NCBI GenBank assembly: GCA_937910305.1
Contig: CALEPS010000054.1
Span: 1 to 42,407 of the forward strand
Direction of reading: 5' to 3'
Origin: an uncultured Bacteroidales bacterium
GTDB taxonomy: Bacteria > Bacteroidota > Bacteroidia > Bacteroidales > Paludibacteraceae
Length of the DNA: 42,407 nucleotides
Every line of letters begins with the position of its first letter. Within the stretch, counting starts at the first letter, position 1. This document shows positions 14,079 to 21,572 of the stretch, piece after piece. A program made the position numbers and the translations under genes. The notes beneath the pieces are model-generated. The model was given only the letters and a program-made list of their open reading frames with translations, searched no databases and was not told where the DNA came from.

Positions 14079-14864
14079 ATGAAAAAAAGATTTCTTCTTG
14101 TGCTGGCGGCCTTCTTTGCCAGCGTTGCGCTGCACGCGCAGTTTACTCAACTGAGTCTGCTTACCCCGCATTATTACCCCGGGGAAGTGTATTTTAAAGA
14201 CGGTCATGTGGAAGAGTTTGCCGAACTGGAATTGCCGCGAGTCGGAAAACACAAACTGGGCGCGAAGAAGAACTCCGATGACAAGGGGCATACGGATATT
14301 GACGCAGCGGACATCATAGGTATCAAGATCTGGCATAAGAATTTTCCGGACAAGCAACACGTGCTCTATTATATCCATGCCCGCAAATCGTATATGCAGA
14401 GCGATCACCAGTGGGGAAATCCCGTTATGGGAAGTGCCTGGGGAGTGGTCTTCCAATGTGAGCAAAACTACCAGATGAACAAGAAAACAGGCGACCTGGA
14501 CTTCGTGAAGTTTGTAGGGGGAAACGCACCCGATACGCCCACACTCTTCTATCTGGTTCGCTCGGAGTGGGAACAGGCGGAACTGGTCCTGTTTAACGGA
14601 GGTTTCCCGCAGAAAAAGAAATCAGCAGAACTGTTTGCTGAAAACGCAGAGATCGCTGCCGCTGTCAAAAACGGCAAACTCAAAGGCTCGGATATGCAGT
14701 ATATTCTGGATGAGATGGCAGGCGGCAAGAAAGCCGAGATTCCTGTAACCCTTATTCCCGAGACGGAGACAAACCCGGAGACAAAAACCGCTCCGGAGGC
14801 AGAGGCTAAACCGGAGACGAAAACGGACAGTGTATCTAACGGCGTAGCCGGTGACGACGAATAA
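14079..14864 (+). CDS. Secreted protein of unknown function with PET-rich tail
   Basis: 261 aa from ATG 14079, 31 nt after the -7 box. Signal peptide MKKRFLLVLAAFFASVALHAQ. The body (residues about 20-220) is not a family I recognise; it contains LLTPHYYPGEVYFKDGHVEEFAELELPRVGK and IIGIKIWHKNFPDKQHVLYY, suggestive of a beta-rich domain. Residues about 225-255 are low-complexity repeats of P-E-T/A-K type (PETETNPETKTAPEAEAKPE). It ends 11 nt before the protease gene, so the two probably form an operon and may act together in the envelope. Confidence 0.7.
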   Translation: MKKRFLLVLAAFFASVALHAQFTQLSLLTPHYYPGEVYFKDGHVEEFAELELPRVGKHKLGAKKNSDDKGHTDIDAADIIGIKIWHKNFPDKQHVLYYIHARKSYMQSDHQWGNPVMGSAWGVVFQCEQNYQMNKKTGDLDFVKFVGGNAPDTPTLFYLVRSEWEQAELVLFNGGFPQKKKSAELFAENAEIAAAVKNGKLKGSDMQYILDEMAGGKKAEIPVTLIPETETNPETKTAPEAEAKPETKTDSVSNGVAGDDE

Positions 14865-14875
14865 TTTTTCCTGAT

Positions 14876-16360
14876 ATGAAACGTATTTACTTTTTGGCAG
14901 CAACGCTGCTCTTCTTCCTTTTGCCGGCTGCGGCGCAAGGCTTGCGGCATAGTGTCTGTATCGTAGAACCGGAGTATTCCGAGACGGACAAATCTTTCAT
15001 GGCGGACTATTCGCTGTACATGGCGAGAGCCGGAATGCGGAGTGCATCCCGCGCCTTGACGGCTTACAAGAACGAAGGTACGTTCGGTTCGGGTGTCGTG
15101 ATAGAGCAGGGCGGCAGGAAATATGTGCTCACCAACCTGCATGTAGTCGGCTATGCCGAGAAAGCGACGGTTGTTTTCCAACTCCATGAGAAAACGGTGC
15201 GTTATGAGCATTGTGTGGTAACCGGCACTGCTTCAACGGACTTGGCGGCGATAGCCCTTCCTTCGGAATGTGAGATGATCGCTTTGCCTGTTTACGGCGG
15301 TGCGATTGACGAAGACCTCTCTATCGTGGCGGCTGGTTTTCCGGGGCTGGGAGACAAACCGTCATGGCAACTCACACGAGGATTTATCTCCAATGCACGC
15401 GTGGATGTAGGGGAAAACGAGCGCGCTTCGCGTATCATTCAGCATACAGCCTCCATCGATCCCGGAAGCAGCGGAGGACCGCTTCTGTTCAAGAATGCAG
15501 AAGGCAAATACGAAATCCTGGGTATCAACACCTGGAAGGCTTTTTACCGCGAAGGAGTGGGGCTGGCTATCGGGAAAGAGGACGTTACGGCTTTCACAGC
15601 CACATTGGGAAAAGCTACTGCCGTTACCCACAATGAGTTAGAGCCGCTCCGGAAGCTGTCCGGTGAGGACTGGCTCTACGTCTTCCGAAATCTGCCGGAC
15701 TCAGCTCAGCAAAACATAAAGGAAGCAGATTGGCATTTGCCTTTTGACCCTGCTCTGCGCACACTCGCTGTCCGCGACAGTCTGGTGGTGAACAAGGAAA
15801 AAGGCGCGAAGAAGTTCGAACACTCTGCAGCACATATCGTAACCGATATGGAGAACACCAACCATTTCTATCTGATTTACGATAACTATCTGGGAATGAA
15901 CCAGATAGCGGGAATACAGCTGGGTCACGACTGGCTGGGATTCATTACCACCGGTGTGCAAGTAACCGCCTTGATAGCAGAGGCGGAAGCCTCCGGCACG
16001 CAGGCGATTAACGCGGGACCTATGTTCGGCATCTATCTCGGTGCCCAGGTGCCTATCCAGGTAGGAAAATTCATTCTTGCTCCGCGAATCAACCAAAGCG
16101 CATCCGCTGGACCGTTCTTTAACGGTGACGCCTTTAATACCAAGGTGGCTATTGCTACCGACACGCGTATTGGTTTGGATTGGCGTATCCCTTCAAAATC
16201 GAAATCAAGCGAGTTTGTCATCGGGCTTCATTATGACATGAACTGGCTCTGGAACAGCGGCACGCTTGCTATACAACCCCTCAAAACCATTACCGGAAGA
16301 GTCAATCTCAACCAGTACCTCCAGCACGGCGTCGGTCTCACTCTCGGTGTCGCTTGGTAA
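14876..16360 (+). CDS. Secreted trypsin-like serine protease with C-terminal barrel-like domain
   Basis: 494 aa. Signal peptide MKRIYFLAATLLFFLLPAAAQ. Residues about 60-240 form an S1-type protease domain with the catalytic triad His (LTNLHVVGYA), Asp (ASTDLAAIALP) and Ser (DPGSSGGPLLF). A linker of about 80 residues follows. Residues about 325-494 alternate polar and hydrophobic residues and end in an aromatic residue (LTLGVAW), as outer-membrane beta-strand regions do. It may be a surface- or outer-membrane-tethered protease. No PDZ domain is evident, unlike DegP. Substrate unknown. Confidence 0.82.
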   Translation: MKRIYFLAATLLFFLLPAAAQGLRHSVCIVEPEYSETDKSFMADYSLYMARAGMRSASRALTAYKNEGTFGSGVVIEQGGRKYVLTNLHVVGYAEKATVVFQLHEKTVRYEHCVVTGTASTDLAAIALPSECEMIALPVYGGAIDEDLSIVAAGFPGLGDKPSWQLTRGFISNARVDVGENERASRIIQHTASIDPGSSGGPLLFKNAEGKYEILGINTWKAFYREGVGLAIGKEDVTAFTATLGKATAVTHNELEPLRKLSGEDWLYVFRNLPDSAQQNIKEADWHLPFDPALRTLAVRDSLVVNKEKGAKKFEHSAAHIVTDMENTNHFYLIYDNYLGMNQIAGIQLGHDWLGFITTGVQVTALIAEAEASGTQAINAGPMFGIYLGAQVPIQVGKFILAPRINQSASAGPFFNGDAFNTKVAIATDTRIGLDWRIPSKSKSSEFVIGLHYDMNWLWNSGTLAIQPLKTITGRVNLNQYLQHGVGLTLGVAW

Positions 16361-16417
16361 TCATTTTTGTATCAACTATTGAACAGTTGTGCCCGACACA
16401 AATTTAGGGTAAACATT

Positions 16418-18166
16418 ATGAAATTCAGATTTTTGGCATTGCTGGCAATCGGCGCCTGTATATGTCCGATGGCGGCTTCCGTAAAGTATTCCTGTGATTT
16501 TGAGGATGCCACAATCCGTAACAGGTGGGTGCTGAACCGTACCGCGAATCAGAATGTGTACAACCAGTTGGCTAATAAATGGTATCTCGGAGAGCTAGGG
16601 AATAGTACTCCGGACGGTCACTACGGACTCTATATTTCCGATGATAACGGTCTGAATGCACATTATTCCAACAGTCCATGTTGGGTAGCCGCGTATGACA
16701 CTCTTACGCTGGAATATAAGTCTTCCGGCAGTTATACGCTTACTTTCGATTACTGCGCAACTGGAAATACGGCGAGCGGTTTCGATGGGTTGCATGTTCT
16801 CTGGATCCCGGTGACGAAAGAGAATGGTGATTCCATAAAAGTGATGTCGCTTGCAAATGTTTCCGGGCAGGTCCCTTTGATGTATTCCGAATATGTACTT
16901 TCGCATGTGGGGGATGCCGAGTATATTTATGGTACTGCTTTATGGCAGCAATGTGTAATAACCATTTCCGGTCGTGCGTGCAACGGAAAACCACACTATC
17001 TGGCTTTCGTGTGGGCGAACGAAAATATAGCGGCGAAGCAGCCGGGAGCTAAGATTGATAACATACAGATTTACGATAGTGCTCCGTGTGAAGCCCCCAC
17101 TGACTTGACAATACAAAGACAAGGACATAATGTGCAATTGGACTGGAACGGAACGGCTGCCGAATACGAGGTGTCCGTTTATTCCGGTACTACTGATACA
17201 TGGATTGATACGCGAATAGAAACGGGAAACTCGGCCTCTTTTACGAATATTCCTGCCGGTCAGACGAGTTTTAGTGTCCGCGCTTTGTGCGAAGGGGGAC
17301 TATATGGCCTGAAGGCACTTGTTTCTCGTTTTATTTACTATCCGGAACAGATGTGTGTGGACTTCCTTAATCTGGACAATGCGAAGTGCTATGTGAACAA
17401 CTCATCTGTCTCCAACACAATGGTATTCAATGATTTCCGAAAGGTGTCTCCTGTCAATTACGGTCCTTCCTCTGAAAACAGCCGTCATACCCTGCATATT
17501 GACCGTTCCGAAACGGAACCTCGCACGGGAAATGTAGTTTCGGTCGTCCCGGATGGCGAGTTTGCATCGGTACGCTTAGGTAACTGGAGTGGTGGAAGCG
17601 AGGCGGAACGGATAGAATTCGACTTTGTCGGAGATACGATCAATTATCCTGTTTTAGTGTTCAAATATCTGCCTTTTATTGAAGAACCGGCTCATGAAGC
17701 GACTGCTAATCCGCGTATACAGGTGGATGTTCTCGTCAATGGTCAATCTTTAGGTTCGGATTATCAATTGGACATAAACGGAAACGATATTTTTGACAAT
17801 CAAACACTTACTCCGGAAGCCATCGGGAAAGGTTGGCATATAACCGGTCCTACAGAGGCGCAGACCATGGGGAATATTATCTGGAAGGAATGGACAACGG
17901 CTGTCTTCGACCTCCGTAGTCTGCTGTTACATGGTCAGGAACTGACATTACGGGTCACTTCTTTTGATTGCACTCATGGTGGTCATTGCGGCTATGTCTA
18001 TTTTACTATAGGAGGTAGTGATGATTCCATTCTCCTTCCCGGTGAAGTGACACACATAGAGCACATCACCGAGCATGCCTCTCCTGTTAAAATCCTCCGC
18101 GACGGTCAAATCTACATCCTCCGTGGGGATAAGGAATATACCCTCACAGGACAGGAAGTGAAGTAA
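16418..18166 (+). CDS. Secreted protein with Fn3-like domain and T9SS-like C-terminal tail
   Basis: 582 aa from ATG 16418, which gives a signal peptide (MKFRFLALLAIGACICPMAAS). Residues about 20-210 look like a beta-sandwich of the MAM or carbohydrate-binding kind (YSCDFEDATIRNRW, LTLEYKSSGSYTLTFDY). Residues about 225-310 are Fn3-like (CEAPTDLTIQRQGHNVQLDW ... SFSVRALCEGG). A second sandwich of about 230 residues follows. The tail SPVKILRDGQIYILRGDK through TLTGQEVK matches the tail of the BspA-like protein at 34795 and looks like a type IX secretion sorting domain. Likely exported to the surface; no enzymatic motif is seen. Confidence 0.75.
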   Translation: MKFRFLALLAIGACICPMAASVKYSCDFEDATIRNRWVLNRTANQNVYNQLANKWYLGELGNSTPDGHYGLYISDDNGLNAHYSNSPCWVAAYDTLTLEYKSSGSYTLTFDYCATGNTASGFDGLHVLWIPVTKENGDSIKVMSLANVSGQVPLMYSEYVLSHVGDAEYIYGTALWQQCVITISGRACNGKPHYLAFVWANENIAAKQPGAKIDNIQIYDSAPCEAPTDLTIQRQGHNVQLDWNGTAAEYEVSVYSGTTDTWIDTRIETGNSASFTNIPAGQTSFSVRALCEGGLYGLKALVSRFIYYPEQMCVDFLNLDNAKCYVNNSSVSNTMVFNDFRKVSPVNYGPSSENSRHTLHIDRSETEPRTGNVVSVVPDGEFASVRLGNWSGGSEAERIEFDFVGDTINYPVLVFKYLPFIEEPAHEATANPRIQVDVLVNGQSLGSDYQLDINGNDIFDNQTLTPEAIGKGWHITGPTEAQTMGNIIWKEWTTAVFDLRSLLLHGQELTLRVTSFDCTHGGHCGYVYFTIGGSDDSILLPGEVTHIEHITEHASPVKILRDGQIYILRGDKEYTLTGQEVK

Positions 18167-18186
18167 CAAAAAACTAAATCTGCATA

Positions 18187-18233
18187 AAAAATGGCATACC
18201 CTCTTGTGTATGTCATTTTTTTATGTCGTTTTG
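18187..18233 (+). terminator. Terminator with vestigial promoter module
   Basis: AAAAATGGCATAC with GTATGTCATTTTT, T7 tract, then TCGTTTTG at 18226-18233, exactly where a -7 box would follow the loop TTG (18204-18206). The A of TA is lost, and no plus-strand gene follows. It is highly similar to 20242-20284. Confidence 0.75.
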
Positions 18234-18282
18234 TGTTTGTTAGTTTTTGTTTTTGCCTACCTATTCCTGTATTATACTACAC

Positions 18283-18337
18283 GATTAGTATATAATTAGT
18301 ATGTGATTAGTAGGTGATTAGTAGGTGATTAGTAGGT
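18283..18337. repeat. 11-bp tandem array, 5 units
   Basis: gattagtatat, aattagtatgt, gattagtaggt, gattagtaggt, gattagtaggt. Preceded by tattatactac (18270-18280), a partial version of the palindrome next to the other 11-bp arrays. It lies between convergent genes. Confidence 0.9.
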
Positions 18338-18374
18338 TCTTTTAACGACCAAACGGGGATAATCGTATAGGGTT

Positions 18375-18410
18375 ACAGACCCCTGCTTCCGCAGTGGTTC
18401 TGTTTTTTTT
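18375..18410 (+). terminator. Second terminator before murI 3' end
   Basis: ACAGA...CTGC-ttcc-GCAG...TCTGT followed by eight T. Confidence 0.7.
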
Positions 18411-18428
18411 ACGCAAAATGTAGGGAAT

Positions 18429-19394
18429 TTACTCCAAATCAATGTGCTCCGCCTGAACGGGAGCGGAGAGGAAGAGGGATGCGGATTGCGAGAAGCGGTC
18501 CGCATTTTCTGTGGTCAGATAGCGGCATGAGCCTGTCTGTGTCAGTTGGGACTCGTACTCGGGATGGCGGACCAAATAATCAGCCAGACTCTTTGCCTCC
18601 AGATAGCCCTGGGAGATGACGGATATTTCGTGACCGCCTTCGGCTGACAGACCGCTTTGCTGACAGACCGCTTCCAGGTGTGACCCAGACCGCTTCCAGG
18701 TGTGACCCAGACCGCTGTAGGATTCCAGCCATTTCTCAATTTTGGGAAGCAGCAACGGATAGTGCGTGCAGCCGAGGATGAGGGTGTCTATTTGCGGGTC
18801 TTTCTCCAATATCTGCCGCAGATACAGATCCACGAAGTAATCTGCTCCGGGTTTTAAGTGCTCGCCGTTCTCGATGAGCGGGACCCAAAGCGGGCAAGAC
18901 TGTTGGGAGATAGATAACCCCACCCCAACCCTCCCCTCAAGGGAGGGGGGAAGGGGTTGTTTTTGTAGTTCCAATACATAACTCTCGGAAGAGACGGTAG
19001 CCGGAGTGGCGAGGATGCCGACATGTCCGGTCTTCGTAATAGCCGGCACCGATTCAACGGTAGGACGGATCACTCCCAGCACGTTTACCATTTTCGCATT
19101 TTCGCATTTTCTTATTTTCGCATTTATCTCCGGCAGGTCTTTTTGTTGAATGGTTCGGAGGGCTTTGGCGGAAGCGGTGTTGCACGCCAGGATGACGAGT
19201 GTGCAATCGTGGTCAAAGAGGTATCTGACAGCCTGCAAGGTATAGCGGTAGATAACATCGAACGAGTGCGTACCATACGGCGCACGCGCGTTATCACCCA
19301 AGTACAAATAATCGTACTGAGGTAACTCCTTGCGAATCGCATCCAAGATGGTCAATCCGCCATATCCGCTGTCAAAAATACCTATTTTTGCCAT
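18429..19394 (-). CDS. murI: Glutamate racemase carrying three repeat insertions
   Basis: Makes D-glutamate for peptidoglycan in the cytoplasm. 321 aa from ATG 19394 (MAKIGIFDSGYGGLTIL), against about 265-275 aa usual for MurI. Catalytic cysteines lie in LACNTASA and LGCTHYPL; the DSGYGGL and APYGTHS motifs are intact. The extra length is three repeat-derived stretches: around INAKIRKCENAK (8-bp array, 19089-19128), around LPPSLEGRVGVGL (palindrome, 18916-18959) and around HTWKRSGSHLEAVCQQ (family 2, 18631-18720). All keep the frame. Whether such an enzyme still folds is untested, but no stop or frameshift is present. In related genomes murI often follows the ompH genes; here it is separate. 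Confidence 0.95.
   Translation of the reverse strand: MAKIGIFDSGYGGLTILDAIRKELPQYDYLYLGDNARAPYGTHSFDVIYRYTLQAVRYLFDHDCTLVILACNTASAKALRTIQQKDLPEINAKIRKCENAKMVNVLGVIRPTVESVPAITKTGHVGILATPATVSSESYVLELQKQPLPPSLEGRVGVGLSISQQSCPLWVPLIENGEHLKPGADYFVDLYLRQILEKDPQIDTLILGCTHYPLLLPKIEKWLESYSGLGHTWKRSGSHLEAVCQQSGLSAEGGHEISVISQGYLEAKSLADYLVRHPEYESQLTQTGSCRYLTTENADRFSQSASLFLSAPVQAEHIDLE
18631..18720. repeat. Element family 2 cluster inside murI
   Basis: tgaccgccttcggctgacag, accgctttgctgacag, then a 22-bp unit agaccgcttccaggtgtgac(cc) at 18665-18686 and 18687-18708, then agaccgctgtag. In frame with MurI. Confidence 0.88.
18916..18959. repeat. Palindromic element family 1 inside murI
   Basis: Core CCCTCCC-ctcaa-GGGAGGG (18929-18947), with outer arms AACCCC ... 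GGGGTT (18916/18959). The most complete copy in the window; translated as PLPPSLEGRVGVGL. Confidence 0.92.
19089..19128. repeat. 8-bp array inside murI
   Basis: cattttcg, cattttcg, cattttct, tattttcg, catttatc. The same unit class as the cysK-upstream array at 38925. Confidence 0.88.
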
Positions 19395-19403
19395 AATTCG
19401 CTG

Positions 19404-19435
19404 CAAAAGTACAAAAAAATTTGGACATGTGCAAA
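19404..19435 (-). promoter_or_regulatory. Promoter for murI
   Basis: Minus strand: TTTG (19435-19432), 20-nt spacer, TACTTTTG (19411-19404). It overlaps the aqpZ promoter. Confidence 0.8.
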
Positions 19436-19451
19436 AAAAGTTGTAATTTTG
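19420..19451 (+). promoter_or_regulatory. Promoter for aquaporin
   Basis: TTTG (19420-19423), 20-nt spacer, TAATTTTG (19444-19451). Its -33 box lies inside the murI promoter spacer, so the two divergent promoters overlap by about 16 bp and may exclude each other. Confidence 0.8.
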
Positions 19452-19498
19452 CGACTCGAAAAGTGATTTTTATTGTTTAACTAAAAAAATAAACAAGT

Positions 19499-20212
19499 AT
19501 GAAATTATGTAACAAATTCGCTGCAGAGTTCTTCGGAACGGCAGTATTGGTATTGGGCGGTTGCGGAACGGCCCTGTTCGGACATGTAGGATTTTTAGGC
19601 GTGGCTCTGGCTTTCGGTCTGACGATCGTGGCGGCGGCTTACGGCATCGGTCACATCAGCGGAGCCCATCTTAATCCGGCAGTCAGTCTGGGTGTTTTCG
19701 TTAACGGCCGTATGAGTGCAAAAGAGATGTTGTGCTACTGGTGCGCACAGATCCTCGGTGCTATCGCAGCAGCAGCTATCCTGTTCGGAATCGCTAAGTC
19801 GGCAGGCATGGAGATCGGTACTTTCGCCGCTAACGGATATGGTGATTTCTTCTCCGCTGCCGATGTAGAGGCCGGTTATCTGCAAACCAATGTATGGGGT
19901 GCTTTCGCTACTGAGTGCGTCCTGACGTTTGTCTTCCTGATGGTCATCCTGGGTGTAACGGACAGCAAGCACGGAAACGGTGCTTTCGGCGGTCTGGCTA
20001 TCGGTTTGACGCTGACTCTGATCCACCTGATCTCTATTCCGTTGACCAATACTTCGGTTAACCCGGCTCGTTCGATCTCTCAGGCTATCTTCTCGGAGAA
20101 CGCACTGGCACTGCCGCAGTTGTGGCTCTTCATCGTTGCTCCGCTCGTAGGTGCTGCGCTTGCCGGATTGTGCTACAAGTGCATCAGTTGCGAAGGAAAC
20201 TGCAAGAAATAA
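19499..20212 (+). CDS. aqpZ: Aquaporin Z-like water channel
   Basis: 237 aa, the normal length for MIP-family channels. Six transmembrane helices with the two half-helix motifs SGAHLNPAVSLG (about residue 60) and TNTSVNPARSISQAIF (about 180). The N terminus KFAAEFFGTAVLVLGGCGTAL and the interior GLTLTLIHLISIPLTNTSVNPARS are AqpZ-like rather than GlpF-like; the Arg after the second NPA belongs to the selectivity filter. Inner membrane, water flux. Own promoter at 19420 and a strong terminator at 20242. Confidence 0.95.
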   Translation: MKLCNKFAAEFFGTAVLVLGGCGTALFGHVGFLGVALAFGLTIVAAAYGIGHISGAHLNPAVSLGVFVNGRMSAKEMLCYWCAQILGAIAAAAILFGIAKSAGMEIGTFAANGYGDFFSAADVEAGYLQTNVWGAFATECVLTFVFLMVILGVTDSKHGNGAFGGLAIGLTLTLIHLISIPLTNTSVNPARSISQAIFSENALALPQLWLFIVAPLVGAALAGLCYKCISCEGNCKK

Positions 20213-20241
20213 GCGAAAAATAACGTGTTTTTATAAAAAAG

Positions 20242-20275
20242 AATGGCATATGCTTGCGTATGTCATTTTTTTTTT
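20242..20275 (+). terminator. Aquaporin terminator fused to the dnaN promoter
   Basis: AATGGCATA (20242-20250) with TATGTCATT (20259-20267), then a T9 tract. The 8-nt loop TGCTTGCG contains the -33 TTG of the next promoter. Confidence 0.85.
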
Positions 20276-20284
20276 GTACTTTTG
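20254..20284 (+). promoter_or_regulatory. Promoter for dnaN
   Basis: TTG (20254-20256), 20-nt spacer, TACTTTTG (20277-20284). The spacer is the right arm of the terminator plus its T tract. The ~100-nt leader contains a GCACGC-ctac-GCGTGC hairpin. Confidence 0.8.
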
Positions 20285-20388
20285 TGCCCGATTTTGTGCG
20301 CTTGTACGAATACGCACGCCTACGCGTGCAGAAATTGAGTAAGGCGCGCAGTACGGAGAGAAACTAAAACATCAAAAATATACGTAAT

Positions 20389-21513
20389 ATGAAATTCAAT
20401 GTATCGAGTTCTAAACTCTTTTCGCAATTACAGGCAGTAAGCCGCGTAATCAACAGTAAGAATGCGTTGCCCATCCTGGACGATGTGTTGTTTGACTTGG
20501 TAGGTAACGAGTTGAGACTGACCGCATCTGACGGCGAGACCACTATCCGTACCTCGATAGAGGTGGAGGGTGTAGAAGGCAGCGGCAAGGTGGCGTCTGC
20601 TGCCAAGTTGTTGCTGGAGACGCTGAAAGAGTTCAGCGAGCAGCCGCTGGCATTCACTATCGATGAGAATAATTTTGCAGTAAGCATGGTGAGCCAGAAC
20701 GGTACGTATTCTTTCGTGGGCGTTAACGGCAACGAGTATCCCGAGATGCCGGGAGTAGAGGCAGAGGCTCAGTCGCTGAGTCTGCCGGCAAATGTGCTGC
20801 AGAGCGCTATCGAGAAGACTATCTTCTGTACCGCAGACGACGATCTGCGTCCGGTGATGAACGGTATCTTCTTCGACATCGCGGCGGACAAGGTGACGAT
20901 GGTGGCTACTGACGCCCACCGTCTGGTGCGCTATACCAATACCGGTGTGGCTCCGGGCGTGGCTGCAAGCTTCATCCTGCCGAAGAAACCGGCAGGTCTG
21001 CTGAAGAACCTGCTTGCCAAAGAGGAGGGTGATGTAAAGGTGTCCTTCGGTGTCAAGAACGCACGTTTCGAGTTTGCTAACACGATCATCGTCTGCCGCC
21101 AGATAGAGGGCCGTTTCCCGAACTACAATGCCGTTATCCCGCAGGCGAACCAGAATATCGTGACGATCGACCGTCAGACCCTCATCAACGCCTGCAAGCG
21201 CGTGGCAGTGTTTGCCAACAACGGCACGGCTCAGCTGCGTCTGGCGTTGAGCGAGAACCAGATCAAGATCTCCGCACAGGATATCGATTTCTCGACGAGC
21301 GCGGAGGAGACGGTAAGCTGCGACTATAACGGCATGCCGATGGCTATCGGTTTCAAGGCTCCGTTCCTGATCGATCTCCTTTCGTCCGTTGCTTCTGCGG
21401 ATGTGCAGTTGAAGTTGTCCGATCCCGCCCGTGCAGGCCTGATCCTGCCGGCAGAGAACGAGGAGAACGAGGATGTCCTCATGTTGTTAATGCCGATGTT
21501 GCTGAACGACTAA
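20389..21513 (+). CDS. dnaN: DNA polymerase III beta subunit (sliding clamp)
   Basis: 374 aa, normal for DnaN. Three clamp domains; the start KFNVSSSKLFSQLQAVSRVINSKNALPILDDVLFDL is diagnostic, with FTIDENNF, VNGNEYPEMP, RPVMNGIFFD, VATDAHRLVRY and RQIEGRFPNYNAVIP. Encircles DNA and tethers polymerases and repair factors through the pocket that binds QL[SD]LF peptides; the exonuclease at 11150 ends in such a peptide. It is not next to dnaA here. The gap to the next gene is filled by a family 2 element. Confidence 0.98.
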   Translation: MKFNVSSSKLFSQLQAVSRVINSKNALPILDDVLFDLVGNELRLTASDGETTIRTSIEVEGVEGSGKVASAAKLLLETLKEFSEQPLAFTIDENNFAVSMVSQNGTYSFVGVNGNEYPEMPGVEAEAQSLSLPANVLQSAIEKTIFCTADDDLRPVMNGIFFDIAADKVTMVATDAHRLVRYTNTGVAPGVAASFILPKKPAGLLKNLLAKEEGDVKVSFGVKNARFEFANTIIVCRQIEGRFPNYNAVIPQANQNIVTIDRQTLINACKRVAVFANNGTAQLRLALSENQIKISAQDIDFSTSAEETVSCDYNGMPMAIGFKAPFLIDLLSSVASADVQLKLSDPARAGLILPAENEENEDVLMLLMPMLLND

Positions 21514-21567
21514 AGACCGGCCTGCGGCCTGACAGAAGACAGACCGCTACGCTGACAGAATACAGAC
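21514..21567. repeat. Element family 2 between dnaN and DUF4954 gene
   Basis: agaccggcctgcggcctgac, agaagac, agaccgctacgctgacagaa, tacagac. It starts at the base after the dnaN stop and ends 5 bp before the next ATG. Confidence 0.88.
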
Positions 21568-21572
21568 TTAAT

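Noticed and set aside
20300..20388. Riboswitch in the dnaN leader
   Set aside because: Only one short hairpin (GCACGC/GCGTGC) is evident and no known aptamer core was recognised.
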